A stretch of 45,547 nt of DNA from an uncultured Bacillota bacterium (lineage in GTDB: Bacteria; Bacillota; Clostridia; Peptostreptococcales; Anaerovoracaceae): positions 1 through 45,547 of the forward strand of contig CASFMJ010000102.1 in the NCBI GenBank assembly GCA_949295785.1, given 5' to 3'. The first letter of the stretch is position 1; the number at the start of each line of letters is the position of its first letter. Under the pieces are notes generated by a model. That model worked only from the letters and a program-made list of their open reading frames with translations, did no database searches and had not been told where the DNA came from. Below are positions 16,598 to 25,816 of this stretch, piece by piece. Made by a program: the position numbers and the translations under genes.

Positions 16598-16640
16598 GCA
16601 GAACAGAAAAGAATATCTTTTCTGTTCTGCATCATTTTTT
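16598..16640 (+). terminator. Strong terminator between the XRE gene and the giant surface protein gene
   Basis: A perfect 15-bp stem (16598-16612 with 16616-16630), three-base loop ATA, then ATCATTTTTTA. It lies between convergent genes and may act on both strands. Confidence 0.85.
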
Positions 16641-16715
16641 ACTTATATTTTTCCAGGTATTGTTGATATTCCTTACGCTGCTGATAATTTACCAATTGTA
16701 GAACGACATCATCCG

Positions 16716-19700
16716 TCATTTGCTGCATTTTCTGTTATAACATCTGTATGTCATACCGGCTGCACCACAGGCTGCAGCAATCATAAGGAACGTCCAGAGC
16801 AATGTATTGTTTTTATCCCCTGTCTTTGGTGAATTATCTTTGCTGTCGGCAATAATCTCAAACCGGCCGCTGGTCTGGCCATCCGTATATAATACTGTCA
16901 GAGTATGTTGACCTAAAGAAAGCGTGCTAAGATATTCCGGCTTCAGAGAGATCACTGTACTGCCGGATTTGGCAGTATAATACGAAGTCTCCACATCCTT
17001 TCCGTCTACCTGAATTCCTGTGAATTTTGAATAAGCTCCGTTGGCTACCATGGTTACCGGATCTTTATCCCCCATTGTCCACTTGCTGCCGTCTCCTTTT
17101 ATGATCTGATAATCTGCTATTTCTTTCAGCAGCCTTTTCAGCTTTTCTTTTGCTTCGCCGCTCACAAGGTTCTTTTCATGTTCAGTAAGGGCATCATATT
17201 GTTTCTTAGCCTGGCTGATCAGTTTTTCTGCATCTGTATCGTCCGGTTTTACCGTATCGGGAAGCTCCGCAATTGCGCCCTCAACTGTTTCAGCCTTTGC
17301 GATACTGTCAAGAGCGCTGTTTACCCTTTCCAGTTTTTCTTCAAGGGTGTTCTTTTCTCCTTCGGTATAGTTGCCGCCATAGTTTTTGAGGGCATTTTCA
17401 AGATCCTCTCTGGCAGCGGTCAGATCATCTTTATTTTTTTCTGTGACATTTCCCCAATCAATATTTTCCACCTTTTCTATGTTTTCGGTAGCGCCGGCCA
17501 TAGCAGCTTCTTCCAGTTTTTCCCTGAGCTTGCCGGCCTTTTCCTGAACAGCCTGCATGGCGGCTGCTTCCTCATCAGTCAGATTATCACCTTTTAGCAG
17601 ATTGTTTACTCTTTCCAGCAGATCGTTTACTGTATCCTCATTTTCTGAATTTACAGTATCGATATCCAGTCTGCTGACACTGTCTTCAAGTGATGTGATT
17701 TCTCCTTCAACTTCTTCAATAATTTCCAGAAGATTCTTACAGTTTTCTTTCTGAGCTGTTACTGTTTTCCGCTCTGTTTCTGTCAGGTTGCCGCTTTCCA
17801 GCAAACCTTCTGCTTTTTCAAGCAAATCATTTACTGTATCCCTATCATCAGATTTGACAGTCTCGCTGCCCATAGAGCCTGTACCTTCTGCAAGTTCCGA
17901 CATTTTGCGAGAAGTTTCTTCAATCTTGTTTAAAAGGTCGATGCAGTCGTCTGCGATTGTTTTTATTGCTTCTTTTTCATCTTCTGTGGCATTTTCAGTA
18001 TCCACTGCTTCTACAGCTGATTTTACCGATTCAATATCCGTAATGTCTTCAGAAGTCACATTGTCAGCCTTAATATCACTGATGGGTTCTGCAAGACTTG
18101 CAATAGGCTTCATAGTCACAGTATATTCTGTCTCATTTCCCGCCTTGTCTGTGGCAATGATGGTATAGGTCTGTGCAACGTTGCCTGTCAGAGTGATGTT
18201 TTCGTCATCGGCCGCACCATTTAAAGTCACAGTTGCCATATTGTCATCAGTCACTGTAACATTCCGGGTGGTGTAGTAAATACTGTCGTCGGTGATACCA
18301 TCAATGACAGGTGCTGTTTCATCCAGCACCAGGCCTTCTGAACTGATGTATGTCACATTTCCTGCGTGATCGGTAATCTTTGCGTATATTACATATTGAT
18401 TGTCAGGATTGATACTGAAGCTTTCAGAGTAGGATGTAAAAGTTTCATTCTCCAGTTCCTCTTCTGTCAGCGCCGTATCTTGGGTATGAATATAATATTC
18501 AATTTTAACCTTTTTATCATCGGTGTACCCATCATGATTATAGCTGTCATCTGTTGCTGTTATCTCAACCTTCTGGGTGTCTTTAAAGAACAGGCCGAAT
18601 GTAATATCATTAAGGAATTTATCCCACTTGTTTGTGCCGATGGAAATTTCTCCGGCAGGCGCTGTCTCATCTTTCAAAACGTCACCGTATTCCTGATTAC
18701 ACACTTGGCACACAGCTTTTTTAAAGTAGGTTGCCTGACCGCCATTATGATTCTCTTTTCCATTAATCGCCGTGCAGCCATCATTGATGCAGGAATACCA
18801 GTGGGAAGTCGCATCATATTCTGACTTTGTAAAATTATGCCCTGGCTTCGTTTCGTGGACTTTGGAAGAATCATTGCTGTAGGTGATACTGTCGGAATAG
18901 CAGTATTCATATCCGGCATAGACTGCTTGGCCATTGAAGACAGGTGCGTTTTCTGTACCGATAGTCTGTCCCCATACATTTTCATCCCTGCCTGCATTGA
19001 GCAGATAGGCCACCTCTCCGGAGGAAAACTGCTCAGACGTCTTTCCGCCTCCATTGTTTTCTTTCTCGCTGACATAATAGGTATTTTCAACGGTACAGCT
19101 GCCTAAACAGCCTCCGACAATGGAATTTGCTGTTGACCCATATCCGGGATATGTAGCTGCAGCAGTGCCTGTGCCATAGCAGTTTTTAACAGTACCTCCA
19201 TTTAACTCGCCACAGATACCGCCTACATACCAGGCACCTGTGATATCGCCGGTATTATAGCAATCAATAATCTTCCCGCCGTCATGGCAATATCCGGCTA
19301 TGCCGCCAATAGAGGAGCCGTAAGTAAATGTCGATTCCACGTTACCGGTATTATAGCATTGCCTGATGGTTCCGTCATTTTCTCCGGCAATGCCGCCGCC
19401 GTATATGGATACTATGCTGATATCTCCGCCCAGATTGTAACAGTTTTCAATAAGGCCGTGATTAGTCCCGCAGATAGCCCCTGCACCGCCTGAACCGGGC
19501 TTTATGCTTGCGTTTATCAGTCCCAGATTCTTTACTGTTCCGTTTTCACCTATAGTTTTGAACAGGCCTTCGTTGCTGTACACCCCTGATTCCAGTTCAG
19601 CGCTCAGATTTGAAATGGTATATCCGGCGCCGTCAAACGTTCCGTTGTAAGGTGTACCGTATGTTCCTGCCTTCATTGCCAGCCAGTTCATTCCCTCCGG

Positions 19701-20627
19701 CATGGTAATGTTACTTACAAGGCGTGCGTTCAGAGCCGCGTTATCATCACTTTCCCCAAGCTTTTCTGCAAACCAGAACAGATTACCTGCATTTTTAATT
19801 TCGTAATATCCGTCTTCTGACTGCACAGCCGGCTGATAGTGTTCTTTGTCCTCTGAAATACCATTCTCATCATATTCAAGAGGCTGAACCTTTATATATC
19901 GATAATATCCCCAGCTGTTCTCATTATAGGATTGAAGTACTTCCCAGCTGTTTAATATTGCAGTGGCCGAATACCCCTCATAATTGCCGAGATTGGGCTT
20001 GACATTGGTGGCATAGCAGGAATAAGGGCTTGTAGAATTTGCGTCCATCTCTATTGTTCCGCCGTTTATCTTTAAATAGCGATCGGGAAGTTCTGTTCCA
20101 TAAGAACCGTCCACATATACGGCATATATTCCGCTTTCACCGTCAGCATCAATAGAAATTTCGCCGCTGTCTATTATAACTCCGGCTTCCTTATCGGTAT
20201 ACCCGGTTGCTATGGCTCTAGTTTCACTGCTTCCGTCTCTTACTGTAAGGTCAAGTGAACCGGAACCGCTGATTCGGATAACGCCGTTGGCGTGAATCCC
20301 TGCTGCAATCATCCCGCCTGAAACATTTATACTGTTATCTCCTGTAAGGTTAATGTTGATATCACCATCCGCATAAATGCCGGATGTATAATAATCGCTG
20401 CTTGTATAGGCCTGGTCGATATCAGTACCATTTAAAGCAAGAGTATTTGACGCAGCATCATAGCTTGCAGTGCCATTATCAAAAATATCGTCTGCATTTT
20501 CCGACGTCACCTTTATTCCGCCGACCCACAGATCATAAGTTTCTGTTCCGCCCGCAAATGCCATGGCCGGCATCATGGTCAGTACAATGGCAATACTCAG
20601 CAGAATCGCCCACAATTTTTTAATCAT
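16716..20627 (-). CDS. Giant cell-surface protein with GLUG repeats and sortase-type anchor
   Basis: Secreted, wall-linked protein of 1303 residues, probably an adhesin or matrix-binding protein. Signal peptide at about 1-26 (MIKKLWAILLSIAIVLTMMPAMAFA). Residues about 30-220 are beta-rich repeats of the GxIxIxGSGSLDL type. Residues about 350-530 hold GLUG-type repeats (GGIAGYCHDGGKIIDCYNTG and similar). Then come a paired-Cys segment with CxxC motifs (about 610-650), Ig-like segments with ETAP boundaries (about 655-850), and a long helical region rich in Glu, Lys and Asn (about 860-1150). The tail is SPKTGD, a hydrophobic span and a basic tail YNRKCSK. AAGGAGGG lies 6-7 nt before the ATG. The partner sortase is outside the window. 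It is transcribed divergently from the response regulator gene, which may control it. Confidence 0.85.
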   Translation of the reverse strand: MIKKLWAILLSIAIVLTMMPAMAFAGGTETYDLWVGGIKVTSENADDIFDNGTASYDAASNTLALNGTDIDQAYTSSDYYTSGIYADGDININLTGDNSINVSGGMIAAGIHANGVIRISGSGSLDLTVRDGSSETRAIATGYTDKEAGVIIDSGEISIDADGESGIYAVYVDGSYGTELPDRYLKINGGTIEMDANSTSPYSCYATNVKPNLGNYEGYSATAILNSWEVLQSYNENSWGYYRYIKVQPLEYDENGISEDKEHYQPAVQSEDGYYEIKNAGNLFWFAEKLGESDDNAALNARLVSNITMPEGMNWLAMKAGTYGTPYNGTFDGAGYTISNLSAELESGVYSNEGLFKTIGENGTVKNLGLINASIKPGSGGAGAICGTNHGLIENCYNLGGDISIVSIYGGGIAGENDGTIRQCYNTGNVESTFTYGSSIGGIAGYCHDGGKIIDCYNTGDITGAWYVGGICGELNGGTVKNCYGTGTAAATYPGYGSTANSIVGGCLGSCTVENTYYVSEKENNGGGKTSEQFSSGEVAYLLNAGRDENVWGQTIGTENAPVFNGQAVYAGYEYCYSDSITYSNDSSKVHETKPGHNFTKSEYDATSHWYSCINDGCTAINGKENHNGGQATYFKKAVCQVCNQEYGDVLKDETAPAGEISIGTNKWDKFLNDITFGLFFKDTQKVEITATDDSYNHDGYTDDKKVKIEYYIHTQDTALTEEELENETFTSYSESFSINPDNQYVIYAKITDHAGNVTYISSEGLVLDETAPVIDGITDDSIYYTTRNVTVTDDNMATVTLNGAADDENITLTGNVAQTYTIIATDKAGNETEYTVTMKPIASLAEPISDIKADNVTSEDITDIESVKSAVEAVDTENATEDEKEAIKTIADDCIDLLNKIEETSRKMSELAEGTGSMGSETVKSDDRDTVNDLLEKAEGLLESGNLTETERKTVTAQKENCKNLLEIIEEVEGEITSLEDSVSRLDIDTVNSENEDTVNDLLERVNNLLKGDNLTDEEAAAMQAVQEKAGKLREKLEEAAMAGATENIEKVENIDWGNVTEKNKDDLTAAREDLENALKNYGGNYTEGEKNTLEEKLERVNSALDSIAKAETVEGAIAELPDTVKPDDTDAEKLISQAKKQYDALTEHEKNLVSGEAKEKLKRLLKEIADYQIIKGDGSKWTMGDKDPVTMVANGAYSKFTGIQVDGKDVETSYYTAKSGSTVISLKPEYLSTLSLGQHTLTVLYTDGQTSGRFEIIADSKDNSPKTGDKNNTLLWTFLMIAAACGAAGMTYRCYNRKCSK

Positions 20628-20857
20628 TCATATCCCTCCTTTTCGATTGCTGAAAATATAGCTGTTCCTTACAGCACAACTGTTGTTTATATGTACTATG
20701 CTCTTCAATCTTTTTCGCACATTCTTAAATTTTCAGTAATGCAAGTGATGATAAAAACTTCAATTTTCACGAATAAATTTTATCATATGCACAAACCTTT
20801 AAAAGGACTTTGCCTGTAAATTGACCAACTATTGATTTTTTTAGGCAAACTTTATCC

Positions 20858-20898
20858 TGTCCTGAAGGAAAAGATGATATAATAAATAATACAGGACA
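20858..20898 (+). promoter_or_regulatory. Promoter region of the response regulator gene, with flanking inverted repeat
   Basis: TATAAT at 20878-20883 with no good -35 element 16-18 bp upstream. It is bracketed by TGTCCTG (20858-20864) and CAGGACA (20892-20898). A poor -35 plus a symmetric repeat suggests a regulated promoter, perhaps by the response regulator itself. Confidence 0.4.
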
Positions 20899-20914
20899 AG
20901 AATTGAGGAAAGAA

Positions 20915-21652
20915 GTGAGACTGAAAATCATGAGAAAGCTTTTATTCATAGATGATGATACGGATTTTTTAGAAAGCAACCGTCTGTATTTCTGCAGAAA
21001 AAAATACGAAGTATTCTGTGAAAACAACCCAAAAGATGCAATTTCTCTTTTAACTTCTACAGCTGTGGACTGCATAATTCTGGATATAGATATGCCGGAA
21101 ATCACCGGGTTTGAAGTCTGCCAGAAAATCCGTAACATAAGCGGCACTCCCATAATTTTTCTTTCAGGTCTTACGGATATTAAAAACCGCATTGCAAGTT
21201 TTCAGGCCGGGGGTGATGATTTTCTCGCTAAACCATACGATATTTTAGAACTGGAACTGCGCATCGAAGCCCGTATCCGAAAAAATGAGCAGGTCTTTTT
21301 TTCAGAGGTGATGCGTTTCGGTGATCTTTGCATTGACGGCAACCGCAGGATAATAACCTACAAAGACAAACCCGGGGAATTCACTGCTCTGCAGTTTGAT
21401 ATAATTGTCTTAATGGCCAGAAATCCCGGCAAGGTATTTTCCTATGAGCTGATTTATGATCAGGTCTGGAAAGAGCCCATTTTAAAAAGCCGTCATAACC
21501 TGCAGGTTGCTGTGGCTACAGTCCGTCAGAAATTAGCTCTGCTGTGCGACGGCAATCAATATATAAAGACAGTTGCGCGGAAAGGTTATTATTTCATCTC
21601 AGACCAATCACAGCAATCTAAGACATCCGAGGCTGAAACCAATCTGGAGTAA
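20915..21652 (+). CDS. OmpR/PhoB-type response regulator
   Basis: DNA-binding half of a two-component system. The receiver domain (about residues 5-120) has the acidic pair in LLFIDDDTDF, the phosphorylated Asp in CIILDIDMPEITG (about residue 55), the Thr/Ser position in PIIFLSGL, and Lys in LAKPYDILEL. The winged-helix domain (about 135-240) shows FTALQFDIIVLMARNPGKVFSYELIYDQVW and a KTVARKGYYF wing. Start chosen at GTG 20915 with GAGGAAAG just upstream; ATG 20930 is the alternative. The histidine kinase gene lies 1.7 kb downstream on the same strand, separated by an opposite-strand surface protein gene. Confidence 0.88.
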   Translation: MRLKIMRKLLFIDDDTDFLESNRLYFCRKKYEVFCENNPKDAISLLTSTAVDCIILDIDMPEITGFEVCQKIRNISGTPIIFLSGLTDIKNRIASFQAGGDDFLAKPYDILELELRIEARIRKNEQVFFSEVMRFGDLCIDGNRRIITYKDKPGEFTALQFDIIVLMARNPGKVFSYELIYDQVWKEPILKSRHNLQVAVATVRQKLALLCDGNQYIKTVARKGYYFISDQSQQSKTSEAETNLE

Positions 21653-21670
21653 TTATATTTATATAAACAG

Positions 21671-21704
21671 AAAACGGCTTCTGCACTGAGGCAGAAACCG
21701 CTGT
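21671..21704. terminator. Bidirectional terminator between the response regulator and surface protein genes
   Basis: Ten-base arms at 21675-21684 and 21691-21700 (one mismatch) around ACTGAG. On the minus strand the stem is followed by TTTTCTGTTT, on the plus strand by CTGTGTTTGCTTTT. Confidence 0.7.
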
Positions 21705-21716
21705 GTTTGCTTTTAT

Positions 21717-23273
21717 TTATGGCTTTCGTCTGAATACAGAAAACGCAACAGAACATATCAGAACTATTACAATCACCCATATGCCGATCATCCTCTGGCT
21801 GTCTATATCATCATGACTTGCAGAATCTGCTTGGTCAGATTCCTGCGGCTGCACATCCGGCACCGCAGTATCAGGATATACACCATCTTCTGAAACCGTA
21901 TGTTTGCCTGAATCCGGTGAGTTCTCCGTATTTTCATCACCTATGTAACCGGCAGATTCCTCTGCTCTGTCATTCGGTTTCTCCAAAGAATCAGAGCCGG
22001 TATCCGCTTCTGCATCCAATGAGGAATCCGGTGATCCCGATGATGAAACCCCGTTGTCATCCACCGGCTCATTGCTTCCTCCCAAAAGCTGATCTTCACC
22101 CTCGTCGGGACTGGTTTCACCTCCCCGCCCTCCTTCTATGTCAGCTGAAGCAAAAATAAGGTCGTCACTTAATTCCAGTACCTCAGAGCAGAGCATTGTA
22201 CCGTCATCTGAAATCTGAACCATCCTGTAATATCTGGGGCGTTGCTGCGCATTATCCGACTGATCATAGGAAAGTATCCAAGAAAAACTTTCGTTTCCTT
22301 CTGTTTCAACCGGCATATAACCATCTGTCCCTGCAATATCCGACCAGATCTGGCCATCGTCAGAAGATTGTATATATACAGTGCCTGGCCTAAGTGACTT
22401 TCCATATATAAATACCATGTCGTACCAACGGGTTACAGATTTCATGTACGCATTGAGAAAAAACGGTTCAGCATCTGACTCAAAGACAACAAGGCATCTG
22501 GGCATATGCTCTTCATATTGAGAATATCCGTCGCCAAATCTGCCTTCCACAATAGTCCTTTTACGCTCAGTGGGGAACGTGTTTTCGTCCCATATGACAG
22601 GGAGCTCTTCTTCGTACATCTGATGATCCCGGTTTACAGAAGCCGGTACTTTTGATGGCAGCATATCTGATGTAAAATCTCCGTCATCAGCCACGATGAC
22701 AACCGGTAATTCTTCACAGTCATAACTCCAGTATGCAGCCGCAGTTATCGTCTTCGGACAGATAATCTGCCCCACCCATGTAAATGGGGGCAGTCCCATA
22801 GATTCCTCGCTGCCATACATCAGAAAAGCTCCTTCCTGCTGTATGGCAGCGACACCGTTTTCACCGGCATCAAGGCAGATACTTGTCAGCCACAGTTCTC
22901 CCTTAGGCCGGACATTAATAAGTTCATTCTGATCTCCGTTTCCTCGGATTGTTAAAAAGGGCCATAATTCAAGATAACCTTCAACATAAATGGTATGCCC
23001 CTCGGTTTCGATGATAATTTCTTTCCGGTACCTTCCATTATTATAAATAAAAGATTCTTCGGCAGGTACTGTAATATCCTGTGTAAGAACTATAGTCCCT
23101 CCGGTACTTTTCATCTGTTCAAGGGAAGAACAAAGTTCTTCAAAAGAAGAAACTTCCGCACAAAATTCCTGTTCCAGGGCACAAGACTCTGATACAGGGA
23201 AAAAGGCAATAAAAAAACACACCATACATGATATAATTAATCTGCAATATCGTAAAGCTGTCGTAATTTCCAT
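21717..23273 (-). CDS. Secreted membrane-anchored surface protein, beta-helix-like
   Basis: Extracellular protein of 518 residues with unknown ligand. Signal segment at about 10-32. Residues about 40-180 look like a right-handed beta-helix start: SSFEELCSSLEQMKSTGGTIVLTQDITVP, then ETEGHTIYVEGYLELWPFLTIRGNG. Residues about 260-370 form another compact domain with VYIQSSDDGQIWSDIAG. A Ser/Asp/Glu-rich linker (about 385-485) leads to one C-terminal membrane span and RRKP. It lacks an LPxTG motif, so it is probably held by the membrane span. It sits between the two halves of the two-component system on the opposite strand and is only 37 bp from the kinase start, so their promoters must overlap. 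It may be a target or an accessory sensor of that system. Confidence 0.75.
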   Translation of the reverse strand: MEITTALRYCRLIISCMVCFFIAFFPVSESCALEQEFCAEVSSFEELCSSLEQMKSTGGTIVLTQDITVPAEESFIYNNGRYRKEIIIETEGHTIYVEGYLELWPFLTIRGNGDQNELINVRPKGELWLTSICLDAGENGVAAIQQEGAFLMYGSEESMGLPPFTWVGQIICPKTITAAAYWSYDCEELPVVIVADDGDFTSDMLPSKVPASVNRDHQMYEEELPVIWDENTFPTERKRTIVEGRFGDGYSQYEEHMPRCLVVFESDAEPFFLNAYMKSVTRWYDMVFIYGKSLRPGTVYIQSSDDGQIWSDIAGTDGYMPVETEGNESFSWILSYDQSDNAQQRPRYYRMVQISDDGTMLCSEVLELSDDLIFASADIEGGRGGETSPDEGEDQLLGGSNEPVDDNGVSSSGSPDSSLDAEADTGSDSLEKPNDRAEESAGYIGDENTENSPDSGKHTVSEDGVYPDTAVPDVQPQESDQADSASHDDIDSQRMIGIWVIVIVLICSVAFSVFRRKP

Positions 23274-23310
23274 TTTATTCTATATTCCTTATAAAACAAA
23301 GAGGTGTTTT

Positions 23311-25314
23311 ATGATAAAAACTATGAATCTCCGAGCCATTATAGTGGTTTTAGCAACCTGCATTCTGGCTTCGATATTCTTCGGTCTTCTGTATCATTTT
23401 GACAATAAGTATAACACAGCTGCTGAAATATCACAAGACGGCTCCATCCTGCTTTCTGATTACCAAAATAAGCATAAAGCCGGTTCTGAAAATATCACAT
23501 GGCTGGTTAAGGGATGGGAATTTTACCCAGGCAAGTTGATATATCCCGGAGATCATATGTCAGGATCCCAGTCCATATATATAGGGCAATACTTCAGTTT
23601 CGCAGGATTTAATGAAAACGGCTCACCTTACGGAACAGGCACATACCGCCTTAAACTGCATGGAGACGGGAACTATACCATGTTTATTCCGGAAATTTTT
23701 TCTGCATGTACTGTATATGCAGACGGCAGGCAGATAATATCCTCCGGTTCTATTAATCCGTATGAGTCTGAAATTAAAGACCTTGTGTTTTCCTTTGCGA
23801 TAAGCGGGGAGACAGAAATCCTGATACAGACAGCCAACTATTCACACTATTATTCCGGTATGACCTATCCTCCGGCTATCGGAAGCAGCCAGGCCATAAA
23901 CCGTCTGATATCCATAAGGATGTTATTCTATGGTTTTCTTGTATTCACCTCACTGGCTCTGGCTCTCTTTGCTGCCGTGATATGGTGCGGTACAAGAAAG
24001 AACAGGACTTCCGGAGAAGATTTCTGGCTGGGCATACTGGGATTATCTTTTTCAATTGAGGTGTGTTACCCGTTTATACATATGCTGGGGATATCATTTG
24101 GAAATGCGGCATATGTACTGGAAAATACCATGGCCGCTCTGGGCTTGTTTTGTATTGTCCGCACGGTTTCTCTGATATGTCTTGAGACTGATTCCTTGCC
24201 GGAACGTGTTCTTAAAGGAATTGCCGGCGGATTTGTTTTAATCGGACTGATTTTTTCCTTATGGATGGCAGAATATCTGCCGGGGTTCGCACCGGTGTAC
24301 GGTCAGATTCTGTACTGGTATAAGGCTCTTACTGCCGTCATCATGATCCTTGTTATGCTGCGCCATTTCGGCAAAGTAAAATCAGGACAAGCACTTATTC
24401 TGCTTGCGGGTTTAATGGTGTATTTCCTGTCACTTATTTTTCATGCACTTTATCTTGGCCGCTTTGAACCCGTTTATACAGGATGGTTTGAAGAATGGGG
24501 AACATACATACTGATTATTTGTTTTGCCTGCCGCATGGCCTTGAAAAATCTGGAAATCATCCGTGAAAACCGGCATTTAAATTCACATTTGCAGGAAGAG
24601 GTCAGGCATAAGACTGAATCTCTCACAAAACTCCTTGAAGAAAGACGGATGATTTTATCTGGTTTTGCCCACGACCTAAAAACCCCCATAACATCAATAA
24701 CTACCTTCACCCGCCTTGTTGAACTGGATAATACTCAGCTGGATGAGGAATCCAGACAATATCTGGATATAATCCGTCGAAAGACGAAAGAGATTCAGGA
24801 GCAGCTCAGCACAATCAACGAGTTCACCCGGATTGACTCCACGCCTCCTACATTTGAGCCTCTTGATCTGTGTAGTCTGCTTCGGGATTTCTATAAAGGG
24901 AACAAGCCGGATATCAATGTAAGCGGTGTGTCTTTTGATTTGTCCATAAAAGGCAGTCAGCCCATAATGATACTCGGTGACAGCAGAAAGCTTGTAAGCG
25001 TACTGCAGAACCTGGTGTTTAATGCAGTCGATTTTACGCCGGAGGGTGGAAATATCTTTCTTTGTCTCTGTAAAGAGCAGAATTCTGCGGTAATACGTGT
25101 TAAAGACACCGGAAGCGGTATATCTGAGGAAGATATTCCCCATATATTCGATCGGCTTTTCACAAACCGGGAAAATGAAAAAAACAGAGGAATGGGACTT
25201 TTCATCGTGAAAACTGTCATCACCGAACACGGAGGAACCATAGAAGCAGCTTCTGCATCCGGCCAAGGCACTGTCTTTACTATCAGGCTTCCTGTCATTA
25301 AGCAAGACATATGA
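23311..25314 (+). CDS. Sensor histidine kinase with 7TMR-DISM-type input domain
   Basis: Membrane sensor of 667 residues. One N-terminal span (about 8-28), an extracellular beta-rich domain (about 40-200), seven membrane spans (about 205-410, the 7TMR-DISM layout), a coiled-coil linker (about 415-450), and the HisKA domain with the phosphorylated His in LSGFAHDLKTPITSITTF (about 455). The ATP-binding domain follows, with N-box NLVFNAVDFTP, G1 DTGSGISEEDIPHIFDRLF and G2 RGMGLFIVKTVITEHGG. AGAGGTG precedes the ATG. The extracellular domain of this family often binds carbohydrate-like ligands. The partner is most likely the response regulator at 20915-21652; the signal is unknown. Confidence 0.88.
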   Translation: MIKTMNLRAIIVVLATCILASIFFGLLYHFDNKYNTAAEISQDGSILLSDYQNKHKAGSENITWLVKGWEFYPGKLIYPGDHMSGSQSIYIGQYFSFAGFNENGSPYGTGTYRLKLHGDGNYTMFIPEIFSACTVYADGRQIISSGSINPYESEIKDLVFSFAISGETEILIQTANYSHYYSGMTYPPAIGSSQAINRLISIRMLFYGFLVFTSLALALFAAVIWCGTRKNRTSGEDFWLGILGLSFSIEVCYPFIHMLGISFGNAAYVLENTMAALGLFCIVRTVSLICLETDSLPERVLKGIAGGFVLIGLIFSLWMAEYLPGFAPVYGQILYWYKALTAVIMILVMLRHFGKVKSGQALILLAGLMVYFLSLIFHALYLGRFEPVYTGWFEEWGTYILIICFACRMALKNLEIIRENRHLNSHLQEEVRHKTESLTKLLEERRMILSGFAHDLKTPITSITTFTRLVELDNTQLDEESRQYLDIIRRKTKEIQEQLSTINEFTRIDSTPPTFEPLDLCSLLRDFYKGNKPDINVSGVSFDLSIKGSQPIMILGDSRKLVSVLQNLVFNAVDFTPEGGNIFLCLCKEQNSAVIRVKDTGSGISEEDIPHIFDRLFTNRENEKNRGMGLFIVKTVITEHGGTIEAASASGQGTVFTIRLPVIKQDI

Positions 25315-25470
25315 TAAATCATAACGCAGATAAAACTGTACCTTATCTTGCTGATATGACTGTTATCGCCTCCGTATGTTCTATTGCTGCTGTCATTTGT
25401 TTTATTAACTTTTATTCACGTTACCTGAACGGAAATAGAAGATGGTTCATAACTATACAATATTTTATTA

Positions 25471-25514
25471 AAAAACCATTGGGTCCGGATACAGTATCCT
25501 ACCCAATGGTTTTT
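25471..25514 (+). terminator. Terminator after the histidine kinase gene
   Basis: Arms AAAAACCATTGGGT (25471-25484) and ACCCAATGGTTTTT (25501-25514), a perfect 14-bp stem with a 16-base loop and T-rich 3' side. The minus-strand sorting-signal fragment ends against it. Confidence 0.85.
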
Positions 25515-25516
25515 CA

Positions 25517-25702
25517 TCAGCAATAAAAATCAGTCTCCTGTTCACTTTTTAAATCATTGTCTATAATGTTTCTTTTTTTGTATGCTGTTCTGCTAAGCAC
25601 GCTGCCGGATAAAACCAGCAGCACTGACCACAGCAGAATATTGCTGTTATCGCCTGTTTTTGAAACATTGTCTTTACCTGGTGCGGTAATTTCAAACTGC
25701 AT
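25517..25702 (-). pseudogene. Orphan C-terminal sorting-signal fragment of a surface protein
   Basis: A 61-codon frame that contains only the end of a wall-anchored protein: FEITAPGKDNVSKTGD, a hydrophobic span (LLWSVLLVLSGSVL) and a basic tail. It matches the tail of the giant surface protein (FEIIADSKDNSPKTGD, then LLWTFLMI) in order and spacing. There is no signal peptide and no ribosome binding site, and the frame meets a stop about 45 bp upstream of the ATG. The best reading is the remnant of a deleted or rearranged surface protein gene. Confidence 0.65.
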
Positions 25703-25731
25703 TAAAATTAATATCAGCAGATTATGACATG

Positions 25732-25808
25732 AATACCGGATTTATAGTAAAAACACCACTGCTGAACGGCCTCAAGGTCAATTTGCAATGGTGTTTCTAT
25801 CCGGTATT
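25732..25808 (-). terminator. Large hairpin, probable terminator of the His/Cys protein gene
   Basis: Outer arms AATACCGGAT (25732-25741) and ATCCGGTATT (25799-25808); inner arms AAACACCA (25751-25758) and TGGTGTTT (25789-25796). On the minus strand the inner stem is followed by TTTTTA. It lies right after the stop at 25817. Confidence 0.6.
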
Positions 25809-25816
25809 GTTATAGA

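Noticed and set aside
20628..20680. TTGTGCTGTAAGG before the giant surface protein gene as a third ECF-type promoter
   Set aside because: Only part of the first half matches, and no YGGT lies at 18 nt, so it does not meet the pattern shared by the other two sites.
25312..25526. 71-codon plus-strand frame after the histidine kinase
   Set aside because: It runs through the perfect terminator stem at 25471-25514, has no ribosome binding site, and reads as low-complexity sequence.
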